Below, piece by piece: positions 19,085 through 27,967 of a stretch of 50,744 bases of DNA. The stretch is taken from assembly GCA_947627485.1 (NCBI GenBank), contig CANQWF010000003.1, positions 1 to 50,744 of the forward strand. Reading direction: 5' to 3'. Under the pieces are notes generated by a model that worked only from the letters and a program-made list of their open reading frames with translations, searched no databases and was not told where the DNA came from. Position 1 is the first letter of the stretch, and each line of letters opens with the position of its first letter. Both the position numbers and the translations under genes were made by a program. This DNA comes from an uncultured Clostridia bacterium (lineage in GTDB: Bacteria; Bacillota; Clostridia; TANB77; CAG-508).

Positions 19085-20000
19085 TTATTTTATTCCTAGT
19101 AATTTAAGAATTAATGCCATTCTGATGTATCTACCATATTCTACTTGTTTAAAATAACATGCTCTTGGATCTTGGTCTACTTCTTTTGCTATTTCATTTA
19201 CCCTTGGAAGTGGATGCATTATGCATAAATCCTTTTTAGCATTTTTTAATTTGTCTAATGTTAATATATAGTAATCCTTTAATCTTACATAATCTGCTTC
19301 ATTAAAAAATCTTTCTTTTTGGACTCTTGTCATATATAAAATATCTAATTTGTCTATATACTCTTCTATGTCATTTGTTTCTATATATTCTATATTATTC
19401 TTTTTTAATTTTTCTTCTTTTATATAATCTGGTATTTTAAGTTCATTTGGAGATATCAATACAAATTTAATATTTTTGTATCTTGTCATTGCCGTTATTA
19501 GGGAATGTACTGTTCTTCCAAATTTTAAATCTCCACATAAACCAATAGTTAAATCAGAAAGTTTTCCTTTTTCTTTACTTATTGTTAATAAATCTGTTAA
19601 TGTTTGTGTTGGATGATTGTGTCCACCATCTCCTGCATTTATAACTGGTACTGTAGAAACTTGTGAAACAAGTGTTGGAGCACCTTCTTTTGGATGTCTC
19701 ATAGCTATAATATCAGAATAACATCCTACTGTCCTTATAGTATCTGATACACTTTCCCCTTTTGCTGTAGAGCTATTCATCGCCGATGAAAAGCCTATTA
19801 CATTTCCTCCGAAGTCCTAACATTGCTGATTCAAAACTAAGTCTTGTTCTTGTACTTGGTTCAAAAAATAGTGTTGCAAGTATCTTGTTTTTACATTTTT
19901 CTGAGTATTTTTCTTTGTTTTCAATTATGTCTTTAGCTGTTTTAATTAATTCATCAATTTCTTGTACATTTAAATCTGTTATATCAATTAAATGTTTCAT
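19085..20000 (-). CDS. pyrB: Aspartate carbamoyltransferase catalytic subunit, one CGG +1 shift site
   Basis: First committed step of pyrimidine synthesis: carbamoyl phosphate plus aspartate. 304 residues after correction. Carbamoyl-phosphate loop [15 protein letters not shown] (about 46-60), [15 protein letters not shown], and C-terminal [10 protein letters not shown]. The plain ORF breaks at CTT CGG A (19809-19811). Skipping the C gives [20 protein letters not shown], the normal family sequence with Gly64. Triplet reading gives [13 protein letters not shown] and stop. The chain cannot work without the shift because the active-site Lys and His lie downstream. AGGAG ribosome site before the ATG at 20000. 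Confidence 0.93.
19809..19811 (-). other. CGG +1 recoding site in pyrB
   Basis: CTT CGG A. Skipping the C yields the conserved L-G-G of ATCase. Gly64. Confidence 0.92.
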
Positions 20001-20018
20001 AAAAATCTCCTTTCTTTA

Positions 20019-20128
20019 TATAAATTGTTGTTTGTTTCACGGAAAATTCAGGACAGTCCCAAAAATCCCCAAAATTGGTGATTTTTAGGGACAGTCCCTA
20101 GGATTTTCCTCTCACAAACTACCATTTA
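20019..20128. repeat. Miniature inverted-repeat element, copy 1 (inside the pyr operon)
   Basis: Left end TATAAATTGTTGTTTGT, right end ACAAACTACCATTTA, core with GGACAGTCCC twice around CCCAAAATTGGTGATTTT. The same ends and core occur at 39166-39280 and the same ends at 31037-31239. The right end supplies the TAA stop of carB at 20126-20128. Confidence 0.8.
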
Positions 20129-23100
20129 CTCATCTATTGTTGATATACATAGTGTAATTTCTTCTAGTACATCTAGCAATACTCTAACTGTATCTGGGGC
20201 TGTAAACATAGCAATATTATTTTCTACTGCACATCTTCTTATAATGCTTCCATCTGTTTCTTGGTCTATTGCGTCTACATCTCTTGTGCTTATTACATAA
20301 TTAACATATCCTTTTCTCATAGAATCTAATATTTCTTCGCTACCTTCGCTTATCTTCTTTTTTACTCTTGTTCTTATTCCATGTTCTTTTAAAAATTTTG
20401 CTGTACCTCTTGTTGCTTCTATGTTAAATCCTAAGTTGTAAAATCTTCTTATTAATGGAAGTGCTTCTTCTTTATCTTTGTCTGCAATTGTTACTAAAAT
20501 TGTTCCATAATTTGCTAAGTTCATTCCTGCAGACTGAAGTGCTTTATATAATGCTCTTGTTAGTTTTATATCATATCCTATTGCTTCACCTGTAGATTTC
20601 ATTTCTGGTGATAAGTATGTATCCATTCCATTTAGTTTAGAGAATGAAAATGCAGGTGCTTTTACATACCATTTTTCTTTTTCTTTTGGATAACTTAAAG
20701 TTATACCTTGTTCCTTTAAAGTTTTTCCAAGCATTACAAGTGTCCCTATGTCAGCAAGCGAATATCCTGTTGATTTTGATATGAATGGTACTGTTCTTGA
20801 TGATCTTGGGTTTACTTCTATTACATATACATTTTCTTCTTTATCTACTATAAATTGTATATTGTATAAACCTACAATTCCAATACCTAATCCTAGTTTT
20901 ACTGTATAGTCTAATATAGTATCCTTTGCTTTTTTACTTACACTAAATGTTGGATAAATACTAATACTGTCTCCTGAGTGTATACCTGTTTTTTCTACAT
21001 GCTCCATTATACCTGGTACAAATACATCTTTTCCATCACATACAGCATCCACTTCTAACTCTTTACCTATTATATATTTATCTACTAAAACTGGCTGGTC
21101 TACATTTATTTCAACTGCTGATTTTAGATATTTCTCTAATGCTTTTCTATTTGAAACAATTTGCATTGCTCTTCCACCTAATACAAAGCTTGGTCTTACA
21201 AGTACAGGATATCCTATTTCTTCTGCTACCCTTATTCCGTCTTTTATATTTGTTACAGCCTGTCCTTTTGGTTGTAATAATTTTAATTCTTCCATAACTT
21301 TTTCGAAACTATCTCTGTTTTCTGCTCTTTCTATTGCGTCTACATCTGTTCCTATTATTTTTACTCCAAGTTTTGCAAGTGGCATTGCAAGATTTATAGC
21401 TGTTTGTCCTCCTAGTGCTGCAACAACTCCTTCTGGTTTTTCTAAGTCAATTATATTCATTACGTCTTCTACTGTTAATGGTTCAAAATATAACTTATCA
21501 CTTGTTGTATAATCTGTAGATACTGTTTCTGGGTTATTATTAATTATTATTGCTTCGTATCCAGCAGACTTTATTGTTTTTACTGCATGTACTGTTGAAT
21601 AGTCAAATTCTACACCTTGTCCAATTCTTATAGGTCCTGCTCCTAATACTATAATTTTCTTTTTGTTACTAACAATTGATTCGTTTTCTTCTTCATATGT
21701 AGAATAAAAATATGGTACATAACTTTCAAATTCGCTAGCACAAGTATCTATCATTTTATATACTGGATAAATATTCTCTTTTTTTCTTAGCAGATATAAA
21801 TCTTCTTCTTTCTTTCCCCATAGGTTTGCAATATATTTGTCACTAAATCCCATTTTTTTAGCTTCTTTTAATATATCTATGCTGCCAATATTTTCTTTTA
21901 CTTTGTATTCCATTTTTACTATATTTTTAATTTTTTCTAGGAAAAACATATCTATTTTTGTTGTGTTATATATTAATCCCAAATCTGTTTTTCTTCTTAT
22001 TAATTCTGCTATAGCATATATTCTATCGTCTGTTCCATCTTTTATATATTCCATTAAATCTTCTGTTTCAAAACTATCAAATTTATTCATATGAATATGA
22101 CATACGCCTATCTCTAATGACCTTATAGCTTTAAGCAAACTTTCTTCTAGCGTTCTTCCAACACTCATTACTTCGCCAGTTGCTTTCATTTGTGTACTTA
22201 ATTTATTAGAAGCAAGCACAAATTTATCAAATGGAAATCTTGCAATTTTAGATACTACATAATCAAGCGTTGGTTCAAAGCTTGCTGGTGTATTTGCAAG
22301 CTGTATTTCATCTAATCTCATTCCTACTGCAATTTTAGCAGAAACTCTTGCTATAGGATAACCACTTGCCTTAGATGCTAATGCTGATGAACGAGATACT
22401 CTTGGATTTACTTCTATTAGATAATATTTAAATGAATGTGGGTCTAATGCAAACTGAACATTACATCCACCTTCTATTTTTAATGCTCTTATTATTTTTA
22501 AGGCACTATCTCTTAAAAGATGATATTCTTTGTTTGTTAGGGTTTGGCTTGGTGCAACTACAATTGAATCTCCTGTATGCACACCAACTGGATCTAAATT
22601 TTCCATATTACATACAGTTATTGCTGTATCATTACTATCTCTTATTACTTCATACTCTATCTCTTTATATCCTTTTATGCTTTTTTCTACTAATACTTGT
22701 CCAACTGGTGAAAGTTTTATTGCATGTTTTACTATTTCTTTTAGTTCTTCATCATTATCTGCAAATCCTCCACCTGTTCCTCCTAAAGTAAATGCTGGTC
22801 TTAATACTACTGGATATCCAATAGTATGTGCTGCCTCTAACCCCTCTTCTATTGAATGTGCAATTATTGATTCTAATACTGGTTCTCCTAATTCTTCACA
22901 TAATTCTTTAAATTTTTCTCTATCTTCTGCACGTTCTATGCTTTCGCTACTTGTTCCAAGTAATTCTACTTGGCATTCTTGCAGAACTCCTTTTTTGTAT
23001 AATTGCATGGCTATATTTAAACCAGTCTGTCCACCTATTCCTGGAAGAATTGCATCTGGCCTTTCATATCTTATTATTTTTGCTACATATTCTAATGTTA

Positions 23101-23305
23101 ATGGCTCCATATATACTTTATCTGCAATAGTTGTGTCTGTCATTATTGTTGCAGGATTTGAGTTTACAAGTATTACTTTATATCCTTCTTCTTTTAAAGC
23201 TAAACATGCTTGTGTTCCTGCATAATCAAATTCTGCAGCTTGTCCAATTACAATTGGCCCAGAGCCTATTACGAGTACTGTTTTTATATCTTTTCTTTTT
23301 GGCAT
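20126..23305 (-). CDS. carB: Carbamoyl-phosphate synthase large subunit
   Basis: 1059 residues. Makes carbamoyl phosphate from bicarbonate, ammonia (from CarA) and two ATP. Two duplicated ATP-grasp halves: the first begins [19 protein letters not shown], the second [19 protein letters not shown] near residue 550. The C-terminal MGS-like allosteric domain has [18 protein letters not shown] chose ATG 23305 (MPKRKD) with AAAGGAGAAAG upstream instead of the longer frame. No in-frame CGG in over 1000 codons. Confidence 0.95.
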   Translation of the reverse strand: MPKRKDIKTVLVIGSGPIVIGQAAEFDYAGTQACLALKEEGYKVILVNSNPATIMTDTTIADKVYMEPLTLEYVAKIIRYERPDAILPGIGGQTGLNIAMQLYKKGVLQECQVELLGTSSESIERAEDREKFKELCEELGEPVLESIIAHSIEEGLEAAHTIGYPVVLRPAFTLGGTGGGFADNDEELKEIVKHAIKLSPVGQVLVEKSIKGYKEIEYEVIRDSNDTAITVCNMENLDPVGVHTGDSIVVAPSQTLTNKEYHLLRDSALKIIRALKIEGGCNVQFALDPHSFKYYLIEVNPRVSRSSALASKASGYPIARVSAKIAVGMRLDEIQLANTPASFEPTLDYVVSKIARFPFDKFVLASNKLSTQMKATGEVMSVGRTLEESLLKAIRSLEIGVCHIHMNKFDSFETEDLMEYIKDGTDDRIYAIAELIRRKTDLGLIYNTTKIDMFFLEKIKNIVKMEYKVKENIGSIDILKEAKKMGFSDKYIANLWGKKEEDLYLLRKKENIYPVYKMIDTCASEFESYVPYFYSTYEEENESIVSNKKKIIVLGAGPIRIGQGVEFDYSTVHAVKTIKSAGYEAIIINNNPETVSTDYTTSDKLYFEPLTVEDVMNIIDLEKPEGVVAALGGQTAINLAMPLAKLGVKIIGTDVDAIERAENRDSFEKVMEELKLLQPKGQAVTNIKDGIRVAEEIGYPVLVRPSFVLGGRAMQIVSNRKALEKYLKSAVEINVDQPVLVDKYIIGKELEVDAVCDGKDVFVPGIMEHVEKTGIHSGDSISIYPTFSVSKKAKDTILDYTVKLGLGIGIVGLYNIQFIVDKEENVYVIEVNPRSSRTVPFISKSTGYSLADIGTLVMLGKTLKEQGITLSYPKEKEKWYVKAPAFSFSKLNGMDTYLSPEMKSTGEAIGYDIKLTRALYKALQSAGMNLANYGTILVTIADKDKEEALPLIRRFYNLGFNIEATRGTAKFLKEHGIRTRVKKKISEGSEEILDSMRKGYVNYVISTRDVDAIDQETDGSIIRRCAVENNIAMFTAPDTVRVLLDVLEEITLCISTIDE

Positions 23306-23328
23306 TATGCTTTCTCCTTTCTTATACA

Positions 23329-23460
23329 TGGGTCGCCCAAGGGTGCGACCCCTACAACATTTGTAATTAGTTTTATATGTACATTTTTTTAGGGGACAGA
23401 CCCTAGAATTTTCTAACGAAAATTCAGGTCAGTCCCTTAGATTGAGGAATGTCCCTCGTT
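23329..23460. repeat. Palindromic repeat debris between carA and carB
   Basis: GGGTCGCCC...GGGTGCGACCCCTACA is a half of the GC-rich palindrome also seen at 35553-35629. Next to it, GGGGACAGACCCTAGAATTTTC and GTCAGTCCCTTAG resemble the core of the 20019 and 39166 elements. No gene. Confidence 0.6.
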
Positions 23461-24537
23461 TTAAGTCATCATGTTTATAAACTGATCAAATAGATAACTT
23501 GAGTCTTGTGGTCCCGGTGCACTTTCTGGATGGTATTGAACGCTAAATACTTTATCTTTTATACATTCTACACCTTCTATAGTGTTGTCCAAAATGTTTT
23601 TATGTGTTACTTCTAATCCCGTTCCTTTGATAGACTTTTCATCTACTGCATAACTATGATTTTGACTAGTAATTTCTATTTTATCTGTTTTTAAGTTTAA
23701 TACTGGATGGTTTCCACCTCTATGTCCAAATTTTAATTTATATGTTTTTGCACCATATGCTAAAGATATCATTTGATGTCCTAAACATATTCCGAATATT
23801 GGATATTTTCCTTTAAGTTTTTTTACCAATTCTATTACTTCTGTTACATCTTCTGGATCTCCTGGACCATTTGATAAAAATATTCCATCTGGTTTTAAAT
23901 CAACAATTTTTTCATATGGAGTGTTGTATGGTACAACTGTTACATTACATCCTCTTTTGTTTAAACTTCTTATTATATTTAATTTAATTCCACAATCTAC
24001 TGCAACAATATTGAATTTTGCATTTGCTGTTCTTGAATACCACTTTTTTTTGCAACTTACTTTACTTACTGCATCTTTTGGTGAAATATGTTTTTTTAAC
24101 TTTTCTAAAGCCTCTTCTTTACTTGTATTTATGTCTGTTATTATTACTTTTCTGCTTCCTTTATCTCTAATACTTCTAGTTAATTTTCTTGTGTCTATTC
24201 CATATATTCCTGGAATATTATTTTCTTCTAAATATTCTGACAAAGTTTTTGTGTATCTAAAATTACTTGGTAAATCATTATATTCTCTTACTATTAATCC
24301 ACCAATTGTAGGCTGTTTTGTTTCGTAGTCATCATCTGTAATACCATAGTTACCAATTAAAGGATATGTCATTACTACCATTTGATATGTATATGACGGA
24401 TCTGAAACTATTTCTTGATACCCTACCATAGATGTGTTAAATACTATTTCGCATATTGCTTCTATATCTGCACCGAATCCATATCCTAGGTACTCTTCTC
24501 CATCTTCTAGTATTATTTTTCTATTAAATTCTTTCAT
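23461..24537 (-). CDS. carA: Carbamoyl-phosphate synthase small subunit (glutaminase)
   Basis: 358 residues. Releases ammonia from glutamine for CarB. N-terminal domain with GYGFGADIEAICEIVFNTSM. C-terminal class I amidotransferase domain with PIFGICLGHQMISLAYG (catalytic Cys) and VQYHPESAPGP (catalytic His, Glu). First enzyme gene of the car-pyr operon. Preceded by a terminator-like hairpin and leader ORF. Confidence 0.95.
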   Translation of the reverse strand: MKEFNRKIILEDGEEYLGYGFGADIEAICEIVFNTSMVGYQEIVSDPSYTYQMVVMTYPLIGNYGITDDDYETKQPTIGGLIVREYNDLPSNFRYTKTLSEYLEENNIPGIYGIDTRKLTRSIRDKGSRKVIITDINTSKEEALEKLKKHISPKDAVSKVSCKKKWYSRTANAKFNIVAVDCGIKLNIIRSLNKRGCNVTVVPYNTPYEKIVDLKPDGIFLSNGPGDPEDVTEVIELVKKLKGKYPIFGICLGHQMISLAYGAKTYKLKFGHRGGNHPVLNLKTDKIEITSQNHSYAVDEKSIKGTGLEVTHKNILDNTIEGVECIKDKVFSVQYHPESAPGPQDSSYLFDQFINMMT

Positions 24538-24572
24538 TTTTTCATCCTTTCATTAATTATATAGTACAAAAA

Positions 24573-24597
24573 AATAAGGAACTATATATTCCTTATT
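24573..24597 (-). terminator. Terminator/attenuator hairpin just upstream of carA
   Basis: AATAAGGAA / TTCCTTATT, 9-bp stem followed by TTTTTT in minus orientation, ending 35 bases before the carA ATG. It overlaps the stop codon of a 27-codon leader ORF, so it may be an attenuator of the pyrimidine operon. Confidence 0.65.
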
Positions 24598-24679
24598 AAA
24601 ATATAAATAAAAATAAAACAACTATTAAGAAAATTTCTTTAATTAATATTAAATTGGCTTTTCTTACATAGTTTTTCAT
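24596..24679 (-). CDS. Possible leader peptide of the car-pyr operon
   Basis: 27 residues, MKNYVRKANLILIKEIFLIV and a hydrophobic tail, with AGAGGT before the ATG. Its TAA stop lies inside the terminator stem at 24573-24597. Similar geometry (leader ORF running into a terminator) is the classical pyrBI attenuation layout, where UTP-dependent transcription speed sets read-through. It could also be a small membrane peptide. Coding status is uncertain. Confidence 0.4.
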   Translation of the reverse strand: MKNYVRKANLILIKEIFLIVVLFLFIF

Positions 24680-24763
24680 TTTTCTACCTCTTTTTACTTA
24701 TTTTACACTTTTAATATTATAGCAAATACTAAATATAAATTGCAATAGTTTTTTTATATTTTT

Positions 24764-24793
24764 TAGCAAAAAGGATTGAAATCCTTTTTGCTA
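24764..24793 (-). terminator. Terminator of the 24801-26061 gene
   Basis: TAGCAAAAAGGATT / AATCCTTTTTGCTA stem, followed by a T-rich run in minus orientation, directly after the recoded stop at 24801. Its location supports the longer gene end. Confidence 0.8.
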
Positions 24794-24800
24794 AATTTCT

Positions 24801-26061
24801 TTAATTTTCTACATATTTTATTATAGCCCCTGTTGTACTTGTAAATTGATTGTTTCCTGTTATTTGATATGCACCATCATTAGCACTAAATGTTATAAAT
24901 TTTCCTATACCTTGTACATTACTTATTGTAAATTTTCCCGAATATGTTTCTGTTACTCCTGCTACTGTAACTAAATTCGTCTGGGTGTATGTTCCATCTT
25001 CTTTTAATATAATTGTTATTTCATATTTACTTAATGGATCACCTTCTGTCCAATAATCAATTCCTTTATATGTTCCATATTTTAATGTATAATTTCCGAT
25101 TACTTGTCTGTTCTTGTGTTTCTTGCTCTTGAGCTCTTTGTTCTTCTTCTCTCTTCTTCCTTTCTTCCTCTTCCTTCTTTTTAGCTTCTTCTGCTGCTTT
25201 TTTTGCTTCCTCTTCGGCTTTTATTCTAGCCTCTTCCTCTGCTCTTCTTCTTTCTTCCTCTTCTTTTTTCTTTTGTTCTATCTCTTGTATTGCTCTTGCC
25301 ATTTTTTCTTTTGTTTGCTGAATTTCAGTTTTCTCTGTATTTACTTCTTCTTTTACATCCTCAGTTAATGCTTTTTTCATATTTTTTACTGCTGTAGCAA
25401 AGTCTTTTTTTATTCCATCTTCATAATTATCAAAATTAATATCTTTCCAATTATCTTCTACTATAGTTGTTTTTATAAATTTTTCATTGAATTTTGAAAT
25501 CTCAAGTAATTCTCCATTTAATGTAGTAACAGACTCCTTTTCTTCTGTTGAAAACTCAAATACATTATCAATAATCTCTTTTGTCTCATTATTTTTGTAT
25601 TCGTTTACTTTTATACCTTCTGAAATTTTAGTATACTTTTCCATATTACCAGATATTTCACAAGCATAATATTCATAATCTTGATTTTCAATGTCATATA
25701 AACATTCAACATTAAAATCTTTTTTAAATAATTCAAGTAATTTTACTTCATTCTTATCATTGATGTAAAAAACATTTGTAAAACAAACTCCTAGTTCTTT
25801 ATAATTATACAACATTACTGGGTTTTTAACGTTATTTATTTCACAAAACTCTATTTTTTCATTTTCACGATAATATTTTAAACCATTTTGATTTATCTTT
25901 AGTTTTTCATGATTCTCTCTCATATAATTATAGTAAGTATTTACCCATTCTAATTCAAAAGGATCTTGTTGTTTGTATTTTTCATATAGATAATATCCTC
26001 CTATTCCAATTATACCAATAATGATTAAAATTATTAATAATATAACTATTTTCTTTTTCAT
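24801..26061 (-). CDS. Membrane-anchored coiled-coil protein with C-terminal beta domain, one CGG +1 shift
   Basis: 419 residues after correction. N-terminal helix MKKKIVILLIILIIIGIIGI, an extracytoplasmic domain with several Cys (FCEINN, GVCFTN, VECLYD, YYACEIS), a strongly charged Glu/Lys/Arg/Ala coiled coil (about 235-320), then the shift at AAT CGG A (25096-25098). Triplet reading ends nine codons later at 25066. Skipping the C gives SNGNYTLKYGTYKGIDYWTE and about 98 more residues (Gly322 onward) with alternating strands, ending IIKYVEN at 24801, directly before a terminator. The C-terminal part looks like a small lipocalin-like or beta-sandwich domain. Function unknown. Confidence 0.78.
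25096..25098 (-). other. CGG +1 recoding site in the 24801-26061 gene
   Basis: AAT CGG A. Skipping the C opens nearly 100 codons up to a stop placed just before a terminator. No homology was needed to see this. Confidence 0.82.
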
Positions 26062-26234
26062 ATATTTGCTCCCTTAATATATGCATATTAATATTTTTAA
26101 TTAGTGTTTTCTTTTATTTTATATTATATATAAAATTTATTCAAGATATAACAAATAGATTTCTTACTGTTTTTGTAATATTTATATGATTTTGGTAAAT
26201 AATATATTTATATTTTTAATGGAGGTTTTTATAT

Positions 26235-26669
26235 ATGGAAAATCAAAATTTGAACATTTTAGATGAAATTAATAAAGGCGCTACTATGGGTATGAATGCT
26301 ATTTCTTATGTGTCAGACAAAGTCTCTGATGATAAATTTAAACAAGTTCTTGATACAGAATATAATAAATATAGAGATATATCTCGAAGAGTTAATAATT
26401 TATATTCTAATTATAGTGACAAAGAACCACATGAAACAAATGCTATGAATAAAATGATGACTTGGTATGGAATACAAATGAAAACTATGACAGATAGCAC
26501 TACTTCTAAATTGTCAGAATTATTAATGCAAGGTACTAATATGGGAATTATAGAAGGTAGACGTTTGATTAATCAAAATAATAATGCTGCTGAGGATGTA
26601 AAAAATATTTTGAACGATTTTGTTGTAATGCAAGAAGATAGTGTAGAAACATTAAAGAAATATTTGTAG
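26235..26669 (+). CDS. Small helical protein of unknown function
   Basis: 144 residues, mostly helical by pattern: MENQNLNILDEINKGATMGM, then long amphipathic stretches (SYVSDKVSDDKFKQVLDTEY; MNKMMTWYGIQMKTMTD). The Met-rich helices and spacing resemble ferritin-like four-helix proteins of spore formers, but I cannot assign a family. Good GGAGG ribosome site. Plus strand, convergent with the HTH gene, sharing a terminator. Confidence 0.7.
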   Translation: MENQNLNILDEINKGATMGMNAISYVSDKVSDDKFKQVLDTEYNKYRDISRRVNNLYSNYSDKEPHETNAMNKMMTWYGIQMKTMTDSTTSKLSELLMQGTNMGIIEGRRLINQNNNAAEDVKNILNDFVVMQEDSVETLKKYL

Positions 26670-26731
26670 ATTTTAAAATGGAAAAATCTTATATGTGTTT
26701 AAGATAAAAGCTTACTTTTTCCTACACAATA

Positions 26732-26782
26732 ACACAAGATGAGCATTAGCAAAAAACTATTCTACATATGCTCATCTTGTGT
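26732..26782. terminator. Bidirectional terminator
   Basis: ACACAAGATGAGCA / TGCTCATCTTGTGT stem of 14 bp between convergent genes. T runs on both sides. Confidence 0.75.
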
Positions 26783-26794
26783 TTATATGTTTTA

Positions 26795-27751
26795 CTATTC
26801 TTCAAATATAATGTTATCTTTATATAATTCTAGTGGGTTATCTATTTCTCTAAAATGATCTTGAACATAATCATAACTATATAACACATCCATTGAATTT
26901 CCATTATCTGATTTCCAATTTGTTCTTTCTAACAAATAATCACTTGAAAGTTTAACTGTTATATTTGTTTTGGTCGCTAATGAATATGTTCTAATCTCAC
27001 GATTCACTATATCTACATAGTAATACATTGGATTAATAGAAGCTAGTAATATTTGTTTAAAACTTGATGGAATACTAGATAATGTATTCTCTTTTACTGC
27101 ATTTTTATCTTCAAATAATTTATTTATTTCATTCTCATTTATCATATCTTTTTTTCTATCATGATAAATATATTTTCCTTTATCTTCGCTATAATATAAT
27201 TCATAAGCTTCTCTTTTATCAATATCTGTATATACTATTTGAGTTTTTATACTTTCAGTATTTGATTCATTAAAATGATATGTCTCTTCCAGTATTTTAT
27301 TTCCTACTCTTATTATACCAACTTTATTATTTGCATTTTCTCTTAATGATGTAATATATATGTTTTTATCCATCATATAATTTTTTTCTGAAAAGCTATT
27401 TGCTATTGAATAAAATCTATAAAAAGCTATAAATTTATAAACACATATTAATAAATATATAATAAATATTATTAATATTACTTTTAAAATACCTTTGATT
27501 TTGTGTTTTTTATCTTTTTTAACAAATTCTTTAGAATGTTCTCCATCATTTTCAATTTCATCATTTAGTAAATACTCATAACTTACATTAAACTTTTTAA
27601 TAATTTCTTGTATTTTATCTGTATCTGGCTTTGCCTCGCCATTTTCCCATTTAGATACAGCCTGTCTTGAAACATTAATTTTGTTTCCGAACTCTTCTTG
27701 AGAAAGTCCTTTTTCTTTTCTAAGTTTAATTATTTTTTCACCAAATTTCAT
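26795..27751 (-). CDS. HTH (XRE) regulator with membrane anchor
   Basis: 318 residues. Helix-turn-helix domain at 1-60 (LRKEKGLSQEEFGNKINVSR, QAVSKWENGEAKPD). A charged linker is followed by one membrane helix (about 90-110), then an extracytoplasmic domain. This is the layout of membrane-tethered XRE regulators that sense envelope signals. Start at ATG 27751 with GAAGGTGA upstream; an in-frame GTG at 27760 is less likely. Regulatory target unknown. Confidence 0.82.
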   Translation of the reverse strand: MKFGEKIIKLRKEKGLSQEEFGNKINVSRQAVSKWENGEAKPDTDKIQEIIKKFNVSYEYLLNDEIENDGEHSKEFVKKDKKHKIKGILKVILIIFIIYLLICVYKFIAFYRFYSIANSFSEKNYMMDKNIYITSLRENANNKVGIIRVGNKILEETYHFNESNTESIKTQIVYTDIDKREAYELYYSEDKGKYIYHDRKKDMINENEINKLFEDKNAVKENTLSSIPSSFKQILLASINPMYYYVDIVNREIRTYSLATKTNITVKLSSDYLLERTNWKSDNGNSMDVLYSYDYVQDHFREIDNPLELYKDNIIFEE

Positions 27752-27967
27752 TTGTATCACCTTCTTTATATTTAATATATCAAAAAAATATATTAAATTC
27801 TACCATTTCAAGCTTGATATTTGTCAACTAAGGCTTCCATATTTGGTTATTTTAAATTCTAATATTTTTTATATTGCAAAATAGGCATAAATTCTCTAGC
27901 ATACCAAAACTAAATGCCATATTTACCAATATGTTTGTATCAATTCAAAATTTAATATTTTTACTAA

